Positions 54,364 to 62,747 of a stretch of DNA of 64,000 nt are shown piece after piece (within the stretch, counting starts at the first letter, position 1; every line of letters begins with the position of its first letter). The notes beneath the pieces were generated by a model that saw nothing but the letters and a program-made list of their open reading frames with translations, was not told the DNA's origin and searched no databases. The DNA comes from Pedobacter sp. WC2423 (GTDB lineage Bacteria > Bacteroidota > Bacteroidia > Sphingobacteriales > Sphingobacteriaceae). Where the stretch lies: NCBI RefSeq assembly GCF_040822065.1, contig NZ_CP162005.1, forward strand, positions 1,426,001 to 1,490,000. The letters are read 5' to 3'. The translations under genes and the position numbers were made by a program.

Positions 54364-54413
54364 CAATATACCTAGCTGAAACTTAAGGTATTTTTCAGCT
54401 TAGCATGTAAATA

Positions 54414-55700
54414 TTATCGTTTTTCTATTTCAACAAAATCTCTGTTGGTATGCCCAACATAAATTTGGCGCGGACGGCCAATAGGCTCTTTATTTTCATG
54501 CATTTCTTTCCATTGTGCAATCCATCCTGGTAAACGGCCAAGTGCGAACAATACAGTGAACATATCTGTAGGGAAACCTAAAGCTCTATAGATAATACCT
54601 GAGTAAAAATCAACATTAGGGTATAATTTACGCTCTACAAAGTAAGGATCACTTAAAGCTGCTTCTTCCAGTTTTTTAGCGATTTCAAGCACAGGATCAT
54701 TGATACCTAATTTCTCCAGGATATCATCACATGCTTTTTTGATAATTTTAGCACGTGGATCAAAGTTTTTATATACTCTGTGTCCAAATCCCATCATACG
54801 GAAAGGATCATTTTTATCTTTTGCTTTATTGATCCATTTTTCCGTATCCCCACCATCTTCTTTGATCAATTCCAGCATTTCAATTACAGCCTGGTTAGCA
54901 CCACCATGAAGCGGGCCCCATAAAGCGTCAATACCAGCAGAAACTGAAGCATATAAATTACAATCTGAAGATCCTACCATTCTCACTGTAGATGCAGAGC
55001 AGTTTTGCTCATGATCAGCATGTAAAATCAATAAAGTATTCATTGCTTTCACTACTACCGGGTCAATTTCAACCTCTTCTGTACGCTGACCGAAAGTCAT
55101 GTTCAGGTAGTTACTTACATAATCATATTTATTTTTTGGATAGATCAGTGGATGACCCAGAGATTTTTTATAAATAAATGATACAATTGTCGGGAACTTA
55201 GCCAGCAATTTGATCATCGTAAGGTTCATTGTTTCTGGCGAAGAATTAGCATTCAGCGATTCAGGGTAGAATGTGGACAATGAACATACCAATGAAGCTA
55301 ACTGAGCCATTGGGTGAGATTTCGAAGGATAGCCATCCAGGAATTTTTTCATATCCTCATGGATCAGCGTATGCTTGGTGATTTGAGATTGAAAATCTTC
55401 CAGTGCTTTAGCTGTTGGCAGATCTCCGTAGATCAGTAAAAAAGCGACTTCAAGGAAAGTAGATTTCTCTGCCAGCTCTTCAATTGAATAACCTCTGTAT
55501 TTCAAGACACCTTTTTCACCATCTAAAAAGGTAATTGCACTTTTTGTAGATCCTGTGTTTTTGTAGCCTAAGTCCAGGGTAATGTGCCCTGTTAAATCCC
55601 TTAATTTTGAAATATCAATTGACTTTTCACCCTCGGTACCAGTTACAATGGGAAATTCATATACTTTACCATCGATCTTAATTTCTGCAATATCTGACAT
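54414..55700 (-). CDS. gltA: Citrate synthase
   Basis: GltA condenses oxaloacetate and acetyl-CoA at the entry of the TCA cycle. The 428-residue type II enzyme shows LHADHEQNCSASTVRMVGSS (active-site His), LWGPLHGGANQAVIEML, MMGFGHRVYKNFDPRAKI and the catalytic Asp region YPNVDFYSGIIYRALG. It is transcribed alone, with a -7 box 22 bases upstream and a bidirectional terminator downstream. Confidence 0.98.
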   Translation of the reverse strand: MSDIAEIKIDGKVYEFPIVTGTEGEKSIDISKLRDLTGHITLDLGYKNTGSTKSAITFLDGEKGVLKYRGYSIEELAEKSTFLEVAFLLIYGDLPTAKALEDFQSQITKHTLIHEDMKKFLDGYPSKSHPMAQLASLVCSLSTFYPESLNANSSPETMNLTMIKLLAKFPTIVSFIYKKSLGHPLIYPKNKYDYVSNYLNMTFGQRTEEVEIDPVVVKAMNTLLILHADHEQNCSASTVRMVGSSDCNLYASVSAGIDALWGPLHGGANQAVIEMLELIKEDGGDTEKWINKAKDKNDPFRMMGFGHRVYKNFDPRAKIIKKACDDILEKLGINDPVLEIAKKLEEAALSDPYFVERKLYPNVDFYSGIIYRALGFPTDMFTVLFALGRLPGWIAQWKEMHENKEPIGRPRQIYVGHTNRDFVEIEKR

Positions 55701-55722
55701 ATATCTTCTAATTTATAAATAA

Positions 55723-55730
55723 CAAATTTA
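55723..55730 (-). promoter_or_regulatory. -7 box (TAAATTTG) for gltA
   Basis: TAAATTTG on the minus strand matches TAnnTTTG and ends 22 bases before the gltA ATG. Confidence 0.45.
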
Positions 55731-55818
55731 ACTATTCTACTGAAATAGCTTATATACAATGATAACAAAGCTGTTAAATAATTGTTAACCGCGGGTCATC
55801 ATTAAGTAAGAATTGAGC

Positions 55819-56358
55819 TTATTTCTTTGCTTTAATCACTTCCAGCACTGCGCCGCAAGTCAGCATTTCTTTTCCATAATATGGATTGCTGATCTTTTTC
55901 TCTGAAGACAACCAATCTCCCCCATCACCATTATTGGCCATCGGGCAATGTTGTACATAAATAGATCCTTGCGTAATATCAGCATGTTTAAAGAGTGCGA
56001 TTACATCAGAACTCAGTGCAGTAAATTCTTTACGCTGCACCTTAATATCCTCAGTACCTGCAATTTTTTCTGCAATCAAAGCTGTATTTTCGCAACCTTC
56101 ATAAGCTTTAAGTGAAGCAGCCAGGTCCAGAGCAGTCTGGTGTGCAGCTGCTGCATTACCGGCAACCAGCGAATTTTTCAGGCTGATATAGCCTTTATAT
56201 ATGCTTTCCGATTTGGGATCGGCAAGCTTAACATCATTCACTTCTGCTGCCTCACTGGCAGTAGTTGTGCTGTCTGTTACAGCAGTTTTATTTTTCACAG
56301 CGCCAGTACAGGCCATCAAAGTTGATAAAACTGCTATTCCAATATATTTCTTCATCAA
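55819..56358 (-). CDS. DUF3347 lipoprotein
   Basis: The 179-residue lipoprotein has signal MMKKYIGIAVLSTLMAC with lipobox LMAC (Cys17). The mature DUF3347 domain contains SESIYKGYISLKNSLVAGNA, a helical middle, and a conserved-looking end with VQHCPMANNGDGGDWLSSEK and NPYYGKEMLTCGAVLEVIK. The same domain occurs in CusB-like periplasmic metal-efflux proteins, where His/Met/Cys residues may bind copper. No efflux pump is adjacent. It is transcribed alone. Confidence 0.87.
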   Translation of the reverse strand: MMKKYIGIAVLSTLMACTGAVKNKTAVTDSTTTASEAAEVNDVKLADPKSESIYKGYISLKNSLVAGNAAAAHQTALDLAASLKAYEGCENTALIAEKIAGTEDIKVQRKEFTALSSDVIALFKHADITQGSIYVQHCPMANNGDGGDWLSSEKKISNPYYGKEMLTCGAVLEVIKAKK

Positions 56359-56703
56359 TTTCGTTTTTTGCTCAAAATACTATTTTAATTTTAAATACTT
56401 AAAAAACCACAAGATAAATGAACTGCTTTTCATAAATATTGCAATTAGTTGAGAAGTTAGCCTGTACGAAATTATAAAAAGATTAGTTAAGATCTGAGTT
56501 TACCCCTGCAACACAGCAGTATAAATTTTAATAATTGAAAACATATCTTCATTTTATAGTGAATAAGATTAATAGTTAAAAAATAGTTATCAAGAAGTAA
56601 AACGCATAATAATTACATATTGCTACAATGTTTTGCAACAATATTTTTTAAGTATAGGGGTATCACCAGGCCAGTGCGTTTTAGCTGTGAAATTAAATTA
56701 CAC
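56359..56703. other. AT-rich divergent intergenic region
   Basis: This 345-base stretch separates two divergent lipoprotein genes. It is AT-rich, with no convincing open frame, terminator or -7 box. An upstream in-frame TTG-type start at 56620 would extend the plus-strand gene but would add a signal-disrupting segment. Confidence 0.45.
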
Positions 56704-57600
56704 ATGAGCGCACCCAATTTCAGAGACTTTACCAGATTAACAATACTCTCCTCTTTTTTATTCACCGTTGTTTTATTGACTTCGTGCCAGAAAAGACTAA
56801 CTGTCGACTTACTCTCAGCTGCAGATCGTCCTGTACTGAATGTATGGATGAATGAAAATACCCCGGTAAAGGCACGCTTTACCCTATCCGGCGGGTTAGC
56901 GGATGGCCAATCTTTTAAAGATCCTGAAAATGTAGAAACCAAATTATACGAAAATGATGTTTTTAAAGAGTCATTGAAGTCTCAGACCATAGATGGCAAA
57001 AAATATTTTATAAGCACTATTGGAGTACTTAAAGATAAGAAGTATAAAGTAACAGCTGCCGCACCTGGTTTTGACCTGGTAGAGGGCAGTGATATTATTC
57101 CGGACATCAGCACGATAGAAATCAACAATCAGGCTGTTATCGAATCCAATAGCGATCAGTATCAATTAAAATTCAATTTCCTGCTGAAGAATACCAGTAA
57201 AAAAAAGCAATATTACCGCTTCAGGATCTTATATGAAGACCGTAACTCAGGCAAAACAATCAAAAAGATGCCATTTTATATCCGACCGGTCAATACCTCT
57301 GATATTTTTGGAAGCGTGAACTCCAGCAAAAAAGCGTGGTTTGTTGAAAAAGCTCAACCAGCCGGAGAAACTATATTTTATGCTTTCAGTACAGATGACC
57401 ATCCAGCATCAAAAAATAACTATATAGAAGTCACCGTGCTTACTGAAACCAGTTATAAATATTTAAAGAGTATATCTAAAGCAGATAATAGCGAAGAAGA
57501 CCCTTTTGCAGAAAAAGTAATTATCCATAGTAATATACAAAATGGCTTAGGCATAGTTGGCGGTTTATCTTCTAAAGAATTCCCTGTACCTAACCCTTAA
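56704..57600 (+). CDS. DUF4249-like lipoprotein
   Basis: With the ATG at 56704 the 298-residue product has a lipoprotein signal (TVVLLTSC, Cys28). The pattern that follows resembles DUF4249 proteins: an N-terminal beta-sandwich start (RPVLNVWMNENTPVKARFTL), a 'LSGGLADGQSF' segment and a variable C-terminus. DUF4249 genes usually follow TonB receptors of iron- or plug-domain transport loci. None is present here, so the gene is an orphan. The earlier in-frame start at 56620 would bury the signal peptide and is rejected. Confidence 0.65.
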   Translation: MSAPNFRDFTRLTILSSFLFTVVLLTSCQKRLTVDLLSAADRPVLNVWMNENTPVKARFTLSGGLADGQSFKDPENVETKLYENDVFKESLKSQTIDGKKYFISTIGVLKDKKYKVTAAAPGFDLVEGSDIIPDISTIEINNQAVIESNSDQYQLKFNFLLKNTSKKKQYYRFRILYEDRNSGKTIKKMPFYIRPVNTSDIFGSVNSSKKAWFVEKAQPAGETIFYAFSTDDHPASKNNYIEVTVLTETSYKYLKSISKADNSEEDPFAEKVIIHSNIQNGLGIVGGLSSKEFPVPNP

Positions 57601-57762
57601 AACCGGATCAGCCAACCGGTAGCCGGAAAAAGAAAGCAGAGCCATAATCAGCTTTTCTTTTGAATTCACCAACACCTGAAAAATACTAATAATATTAGCA
57701 AATAATAAAAATAAAAGATTCTTTTCATATTTTCGTTGAATCTACTATAATTCAACTACTCA

Positions 57763-58767
57763 ATGAAAATCATGATTTTTGGAGCATCAGGCTCTGGTAC
57801 AACCACTTTAGCTCATCGGCTCTCCATTGAACTGGGCTTTAGCCACCTTGATACCGATGACTATTACTGGCTCAAAAGTGAAATACCCTTTGAGCTAAAA
57901 CGCGATCCACAAGAGCGCGACAACTTATTTATCAGCGATTTTAAGAAAAGTGAAAACATTGTTGTTTCTGGCTCCATATTAAACTGGAATGACCAGTTTT
58001 TTAATTATTTCGATCTGGTTGTATTTCTATGGATCCCACCTGCAGTTAGAATAGCACGCTTAATTAAAAGAGAAACCGAACAGTATGGAGATTTACTGAC
58101 CACAGATGAATACTGGAAAAAAAAGTTTGCTGAATTTATTGAATGGGCATCAGGCTATGACCAGCCTGGCTTTCCAAGCAGAAGTTTCGAACAACATACC
58201 AATTGGCTCCATAAATTACAGGTTCCGGTTCTCAGATTAGAAAGTGATATTACTGTTGAAGAACGATTGCGGCTGGTCAGAGAGAAAATTGAGCACCTGT
58301 CTATCCATCAGGAACTGACATTTACAGAAAAGAATGAAATCAACCGGACACTTTATGATCTGCTGCTATCTGCCGACCCGTCTATAGAAGTTATCAATTC
58401 ATATACGCACAATAACGAGATTTTTGTTGCCTTATACCGGAAAAAGATCATTGGTGCTTTTGTACTGCTGCCTTTAAATAAAAGCACTATTGAAATCAAG
58501 AATATCGCTGTTAAAACTCAGTATCAAGGTATTGGTCTGGGTAAACGCCTGCTGGAAAAGGCTGCTGTTGCTTCCATAGCCAAAGGATTTAAAACACTCA
58601 GGATTGCAACTGGTAACTCAAGTATCGGTCAGCTGGCTTTATATCAAAAAGGAGGTTTCGAACTCGTGGGTATGAATCACAACTTCTTTATTGATCATTA
58701 TCCCCACCCGATTATTGAAAATGGGATCCGTTGTAAACACCTGCTGATTTTAGAAAGGAGTATATAG
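57763..58767 (+). CDS. Fusion of adenylate/shikimate-kinase-like P-loop domain and GNAT acetyltransferase
   Basis: Residues 1-185 resemble small-molecule kinases of the adenylate/shikimate kinase type: MKIMIFGASGSGTTTLAHRL, then FSHLDTDDYYWL (an acidic pocket usually used for the phosphate acceptor) and a lid-like Arg-rich region (PPAVRIARLIKRETEQYG). The Walker A motif ends GSGTTT, so the usual Lys is Thr. This variant is shared by one subfamily that I recall but cannot check here. Residues about 200-334 are a GNAT domain with the acetyl-CoA motif VKTQYQGIGLGKRLLEKA and ALYQKGGFELVGMNHNFF. Both reactions and substrates are unknown. Its stop touches the convergent PAP2 gene. Confidence 0.8.
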   Translation: MKIMIFGASGSGTTTLAHRLSIELGFSHLDTDDYYWLKSEIPFELKRDPQERDNLFISDFKKSENIVVSGSILNWNDQFFNYFDLVVFLWIPPAVRIARLIKRETEQYGDLLTTDEYWKKKFAEFIEWASGYDQPGFPSRSFEQHTNWLHKLQVPVLRLESDITVEERLRLVREKIEHLSIHQELTFTEKNEINRTLYDLLLSADPSIEVINSYTHNNEIFVALYRKKIIGAFVLLPLNKSTIEIKNIAVKTQYQGIGLGKRLLEKAAVASIAKGFKTLRIATGNSSIGQLALYQKGGFELVGMNHNFFIDHYPHPIIENGIRCKHLLILERSI

Positions 58768-59439
58768 TTACTGTGTTTTTTTCAGGTAAAGAATTACAAT
58801 AAAATATAAACAGATCAGACCGAGTATAAACCCACCTAATACGTCTGTAAGCCAATGGGCCCCCAGATATATTCGCGAAAAAGGTATCGTTAAGATCAAA
58901 AACGCTGACAGCAAAGCTACCACTATCCTTAAACCCAGGTTAATCTGTTTAAGATTCCACATCAAAAACAGCAGAAAGCCGAAAAATATGGTGTAAAATA
59001 AGGTATGTCCACTGGGAAAGCTTTGCTGTTTAGCTATTTCTACTATTCTAACCAGTTTGATAGTAGGCCTTGGCCGGTTGACCAGTATTTTGATAACCGT
59101 ACTGATCAGGCCTGAAATAAAAGTAAGTATCACAAAAAGTGCTTCTCTGCGAAATTTAAAGACATAGAAGATCATTGCCACTGCTAAACCCATAAACATT
59201 GGAACAGGAAAAGCACCAAACCAGCTAATCAGCTCCATAAGCTTATCCAGTTCAGGGCTCTGGGTTGATTGTACCGCTGCAGAAACTTTTAAATCAATAG
59301 CCGATAGCGGAAACAATGCGACAAGAAAGGATAAAAACAGGAACCCCAAACACAGGATTATTAAAAACCAGGTCAAAAATCTTTTTCTACTTACAGTTGC
59401 GGTGTCTATCAATTTATACAAGATTACAGGAAATGCCAA
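58768..59439 (-). CDS. PAP2 family membrane phosphatase
   Basis: The 223-residue membrane protein has five to six spans and the three PAP2 phosphatase motifs: KILVNRPRP (KxxxxxxRP), FPSGHTLF (PSGH) and SRIYLGAHWLTD (SRxxxxxH). Such enzymes dephosphorylate phosphatidate, undecaprenyl pyrophosphate or lipid A. The substrate cannot be told from sequence. The last base of the convergent fusion gene directly precedes its stop codon. Confidence 0.92.
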   Translation of the reverse strand: MAFPVILYKLIDTATVSRKRFLTWFLIILCLGFLFLSFLVALFPLSAIDLKVSAAVQSTQSPELDKLMELISWFGAFPVPMFMGLAVAMIFYVFKFRREALFVILTFISGLISTVIKILVNRPRPTIKLVRIVEIAKQQSFPSGHTLFYTIFFGFLLFLMWNLKQINLGLRIVVALLSAFLILTIPFSRIYLGAHWLTDVLGGFILGLICLYFIVILYLKKTQ

Positions 59440-59524
59440 AAATACAAATCACAATGGAGAATCAATGACCTGACAGGCTATTCTTTAGCAAAACCTACCT
59501 TATAAAAGGTAACTTTTTAATAAC

Positions 59525-59558
59525 AAAAAGGCAGAACTTATAAAAATTCTGCCTTTTT
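59525..59558 (-). terminator. Terminator of the histidine decarboxylase gene
   Basis: AAAAAGGCAGAA (59525-59536) pairs perfectly with TTCTGCCTTTTT (59547-59558) around a ten-base loop. It lies 16 bases after the decarboxylase stop on the minus strand. Confidence 0.88.
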
Positions 59559-59574
59559 TAGTGTTCATTCGTGA

Positions 59575-60717
59575 TTAACTCAGGAGCGGTGCATGGATAA
59601 CCAGGTCTTCCTTTAAATCAGCAACAAAGTGATCTATCTGCTCCTTACTAACGCCGGGCATGCAAATCACATGGCTATTACCATCCTCAGTTGCAATCTG
59701 CCATTTCTGCCTTAATGCAATAGAAGGGGCAGGAAATACGACTGTTAATGCCGAAGGATTAGTCCACGCTTTAACACCAATAGCATTCATACTTTTAACG
59801 GTATAAGCTGCAATTTCCAGGCATTCCAAAGCACGCTGCTTCAACCCTTCTTTACCTAATTTCTTAATCGCATACCACATAAAAATAGGGCTGTGACCGT
59901 TACGGCTACCAGTAATCGTAGTATCTACCGTACCTATATAAGGAATTGCTTTCCCGATTCTGTCCTTATAGTTCTTTTTAACCAGTACCAATCCGCAAGG
60001 AATAGGTGAACCAATAAATTTGTGTCCGCTAATTGCCATACTATCTGTACCATTTTCGAAATCAAACCCTGGTTTAAGATCTAACAATGCACTATAGGTT
60101 CCTGCTAAAGCTGCATCACAATGGATATAATGATTTTTGATCGCCTGTTTACGTAAAATCTGCTGGATCTGCTTTAAATCATCTTTCGCTTCCATCATCG
60201 TTGTACCGATATTGGCCAGGATAATTACTGGCTGATCACGATGCATTTGTACCATTGCATTCAAATCCTCATAATCCATTTCTCCATTTTCCTGGGTTCT
60301 GATAACAATACTACGCAGATTCAGCAGCTGGATATTCTTCTGTACACTATAATGAGTTGCTTCCGAATAATAAACAATTCCATTCGGATATAATTCTCTG
60401 GCTACATATAAACCATAAAGGTTTCCTTCCGAGCCGCCATTCGTTACATATCCCCACCAGTTCTTTGCCGGTGCATTAAACAGCTCAGCAAAAAACTCTA
60501 AAACTTCCAGTTCCAGCGAGCGGGAATTCAGATCATAAGTAGATTCTACCCATGGATCGCCCACATTATTTAACGGCAGCTTCAGCAACGGATATAACTC
60601 TGAATAATCAAAGTCCTGCGCAATAGGATACCCAATAAAATATTTTGAGCGTTCCTCTGCCATTTTCATATAAGTACTCAGCCGATCATTATCCTGAGTG
60701 TTCAATTGTGTTTTCAT
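59575..60717 (-). CDS. hdc: PLP-dependent histidine decarboxylase
   Basis: Group II decarboxylases of this type convert histidine to histamine. The 380-residue length equals that of the Gram-negative PLP-dependent HDCs. Lys233 in SISGHKFIGSP-type context (AISGHKFIGSPIPCG) should form the Schiff base, close to Lys232 of the Morganella enzyme. His122 (SEATHYSVQK) would stack on the cofactor, and VTNGGSEGNLYGL binds its phosphate. No histidine/histamine antiporter is beside it, unlike acid-resistance systems. It is divergent from an Lrp-type regulator gene. Other amino acids as substrates are possible. Confidence 0.85.
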   Translation of the reverse strand: MKTQLNTQDNDRLSTYMKMAEERSKYFIGYPIAQDFDYSELYPLLKLPLNNVGDPWVESTYDLNSRSLELEVLEFFAELFNAPAKNWWGYVTNGGSEGNLYGLYVARELYPNGIVYYSEATHYSVQKNIQLLNLRSIVIRTQENGEMDYEDLNAMVQMHRDQPVIILANIGTTMMEAKDDLKQIQQILRKQAIKNHYIHCDAALAGTYSALLDLKPGFDFENGTDSMAISGHKFIGSPIPCGLVLVKKNYKDRIGKAIPYIGTVDTTITGSRNGHSPIFMWYAIKKLGKEGLKQRALECLEIAAYTVKSMNAIGVKAWTNPSALTVVFPAPSIALRQKWQIATEDGNSHVICMPGVSKEQIDHFVADLKEDLVIHAPLLS

Positions 60718-60745
60718 TTCGTGGCCTGTCTGTATATGGTATTTA

Positions 60746-60760
60746 ATACTTCAAAAGTAT
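60746..60760. promoter_or_regulatory. Palindrome over the hdc -7 box
   Basis: ATACTT-CAA-AAGTAT is a perfect six-base inverted repeat. The minus-strand -7 box TACTTTTG (60752-60759) lies inside it. A regulator bound here would block the hdc promoter. The 15-base size fits Lrp/AsnC-type operators. Confidence 0.5.
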
Positions 60761-60789
60761 ACACAGACCAGATTATTTTCTTTGATTAA

Positions 60790-60844
60790 ATGATATTCAA
60801 TAAAAAATTCTGTTCATAAATACAATCACAGTAAAAAATATCAT
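60790..60844. promoter_or_regulatory. Widely spaced inverted repeat in front of the Lrp gene
   Basis: ATGATATT (60790-60797) and AATATCAT (60837-60844) are exact complements 39 bases apart. The right arm lies next to CATATTTG, a partial -7 box for the Lrp gene. Such spacing would suit two dimers of a wrapped Lrp octamer. Confidence 0.35.
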
Positions 60845-60881
60845 ATTTGCACCTTACTGCATCCCATTTCAGTAAAATGCA

Positions 60882-61352
60882 ATGATTGATAAATTAGATA
60901 AGCTGGATACCCGTATACTGAATATTCTTCAGAAAGATTCCTCATTAAGCACTAAAGACATAGCGCAGCAGATTGGGCTCAGCCTTTCTCCGACCCATGA
61001 ACGGATTAAAAGATTAAAAACAGAAGGATATATTGAGAAATATGTGGCGCTGGTTAACCGCGAAAGGCTTGGTAAACATTTACTCGTACTTTGTACAGTA
61101 ACCCTGAAAGAACAATCGATAGAGACACTGAAGAATTTTGAAGAATCGGTTATCTGTTTTAAAGAAGTGCTGGAAGTATTATGTATTGCCGGCGGTCAGG
61201 ATTATCTGTTAAAGATCGTTGTAGATGATGTGAATGACTACCATACCTTTGTTGTCACCCACCTCTCCTCCTTATCAAACATCTCTACCCTGAGCAGCAG
61301 TTTTGTCTTAAAAGAAATCAAACGCGAAACAGCCTATTATCTTAATTTATAA
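60882..61352 (+). CDS. Lrp/AsnC family transcriptional regulator
   Basis: This 156-residue regulator has an N-terminal winged helix (LDKLDTRILNILQKDSSLST, KDIAQQIGLSLSPTHERIKR) and a C-terminal RAM ligand-binding domain (CTVTLKEQSIETLKNFEESV, VLCIAGGQDYLLKIVVDDVN). Lrp-type proteins sense amino acids and often control the gene divergent from them. Here that is the histidine decarboxylase gene, so control of hdc by an amino acid is likely. Autoregulation is also likely. Confidence 0.93.
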   Translation: MIDKLDKLDTRILNILQKDSSLSTKDIAQQIGLSLSPTHERIKRLKTEGYIEKYVALVNRERLGKHLLVLCTVTLKEQSIETLKNFEESVICFKEVLEVLCIAGGQDYLLKIVVDDVNDYHTFVVTHLSSLSNISTLSSSFVLKEIKRETAYYLNL

Positions 61353-61383
61353 ATTAATTTGGAGATTAAGATAACTCATCGTA

Positions 61384-61395
61384 ATATTGCAATAT
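61384..61395. promoter_or_regulatory. Probable ArsR operator in front of arsR
   Basis: ATATTGCAATAT is a perfect 12-base palindrome ending five bases before the arsR ATG. A ten-base core of it (ATTGCAATAT) recurs before the second gene of the operon (61758-61767). Confidence 0.65.
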
Positions 61396-61400
61396 AATAT

Positions 61401-61730
61401 ATGGGACTTACAAAAACAGAAATATTTACAGACGAGCAAAATCAGTTGTCACAGCTGTTAAAAGCGATGGCGCATCCCGCCCGTATAGCTATCCTGCAAA
61501 GGATATTGAAATCAAACACCTGTATTTGTGGTGATCTGGTTGAAGAACTTGGTTTAGCACAGGCTACAATTTCTCAACATTTGAAAGAACTTAAAAATGC
61601 AGGGATTATACAAGGTACTATTGAAGGTGTTAGCGTATGCTATTGCATCAACCCTACCGTATGGAAACAATTAGAATTACAATTAGGTATTTTTCTGGGT
61701 TCATATAAAGGAGAACCGAACTGCTGCTAA
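61401..61730 (+). CDS. arsR: ArsR family arsenic-responsive repressor
   Basis: The 109-residue winged-helix protein is an ArsR/SmtB repressor. The metalloid-sensing site is Cys41-x-Cys43 (SNTCICGDLVEELG) at the start of the DNA-recognition region, as in classical ArsR. The recognition helix is QATISQHLKELKNAG. More cysteines (CYCINP and the terminal CC) may take part in binding. Arsenite binding would release it from the palindromes before this gene and before the DUF6428 gene. It opens a four-gene arsenic operon. Confidence 0.93.
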   Translation: MGLTKTEIFTDEQNQLSQLLKAMAHPARIAILQRILKSNTCICGDLVEELGLAQATISQHLKELKNAGIIQGTIEGVSVCYCINPTVWKQLELQLGIFLGSYKGEPNCC

Positions 61731-61757
61731 CATTTTTTTACCCTTATCAATCGTTAA

Positions 61758-61767
61758 ATTGCAATAT
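61758..61767. promoter_or_regulatory. Second probable ArsR operator
   Basis: ATTGCAATAT immediately precedes the ATG at 61768. The 20-odd bases before it also resemble the region upstream of arsR (ATCGT-AA-ATTGCAATATA in both). This suggests a second, internal regulated promoter or an autoregulatory site. Confidence 0.6.
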
Positions 61768-62304
61768 ATGAATACAACAAACTTAACTCACTGGAATGAC
61801 TTCAAAGCCACGTTACAACAACATCCGGATCTGACCCTCCAATTTCAGTATGCAACAGGCCAGCGGGTAGATGCTTCTTATCACATCACTGAAATTAAGC
61901 AGGCTGCTATTGTTTCTGTAGACTGTGGCGGAGTCATGAATTCCTGGACAGAAATTATTGTTCAATTATGGGAACCAGCAGTAAAAGAAAGTGAAAGAGC
62001 AATGCAAGTACACAAAGCATTAGCAATCATAAACCTCGTTGAAAAATCACTTACCTTAAATCCTTCAGGTGTAGTGAAAATTGAATTCGGTAATTCAGCT
62101 TTCGACACCAGGCAAATGTACCCAGGTAATATAACCATTGAAGGAGAAAACCTGGTCGTTAACCTTACCCCTGATTTTACCCAATGTAAAGCGATGAGCA
62201 GAGGTGAAAGCTGCGGAGTTCCCGAAACAGAAAAACCAAAAATTCAATTGTTCAATTCAGCTAATTCAGGTCAGTACTGTACACCAGGTTCAGGTTGCTG
62301 CTAA
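61768..62304 (+). CDS. DUF6428 family protein of arsenic operons
   Basis: The 178-residue product (start ATG 61768, MNTTNLTHWNDFKATLQQHP; a TTG three codons earlier is less likely) belongs to DUF6428, which I know mainly from Bacteroidota ars operons between arsR and arsC. The sequence has VDASYHITEIKQAAIVSVDC and ends with a Cys-rich tail (SCGVPETEK, GQYCTPGSGCC). The tail cysteines could bind arsenite. No enzymatic motif is evident. It is preceded directly by a second ArsR-like palindrome. Confidence 0.8.
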   Translation: MNTTNLTHWNDFKATLQQHPDLTLQFQYATGQRVDASYHITEIKQAAIVSVDCGGVMNSWTEIIVQLWEPAVKESERAMQVHKALAIINLVEKSLTLNPSGVVKIEFGNSAFDTRQMYPGNITIEGENLVVNLTPDFTQCKAMSRGESCGVPETEKPKIQLFNSANSGQYCTPGSGCC

Positions 62305-62316
62305 ATCAATATCCAT

Positions 62317-62736
62317 ATGAAAAAAGTATTAGTATTATGCACCGGCAATAGTTGCCGCAGTCAATTGGCAGAAGGCTTTCTAAGACAATTCGCAGGCAAT
62401 CAGGCCGAAATTTATAGTGCCGGGATTGAAACCCATGGTGTAAATCCAAAAGCAATTCAGGTCATGAGCGAGGTTGGAATAGATATATCCGCTCACACCT
62501 CAAATCATGTTGATGAATATAGCGACATCAATTTTGATTATGTGATCACCGTTTGCGATAATGCAAAAGAAAACTGCCCTTACTTCCCTGGTCAGGCAGT
62601 GAAATTTCATGAGAACTTTCCTGATCCTGCAAAAGCCAAAGGAACTGACCAGGAGATTATGGAGGAATTCAGAAGAGTTCGTGAACTTATTAAAGATTAC
62701 GCTTCAACATTTGTTAAAGAAAATATCAATCCATAA
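62317..62736 (+). CDS. arsC: Arsenate reductase, thioredoxin-coupled type
   Basis: This 139-residue enzyme has the low-molecular-weight phosphatase fold and reduces arsenate to arsenite. The P-loop is CTGNSCRS with Cys8 as nucleophile, plus Cys13. Cys80 and Cys87 ([16 protein letters not shown]) form the redox relay, at exactly the spacing of Staphylococcus ArsC (10, 15, 82, 89). It would be regenerated by thioredoxin. It lies 12 bases behind the DUF6428 gene, and ACR3 follows 11 bases later. Confidence 0.95.
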   Translation: MKKVLVLCTGNSCRSQLAEGFLRQFAGNQAEIYSAGIETHGVNPKAIQVMSEVGIDISAHTSNHVDEYSDINFDYVITVCDNAKENCPYFPGQAVKFHENFPDPAKAKGTDQEIMEEFRRVRELIKDYASTFVKENINP

Positions 62737-62747
62737 AAATTACAAAA

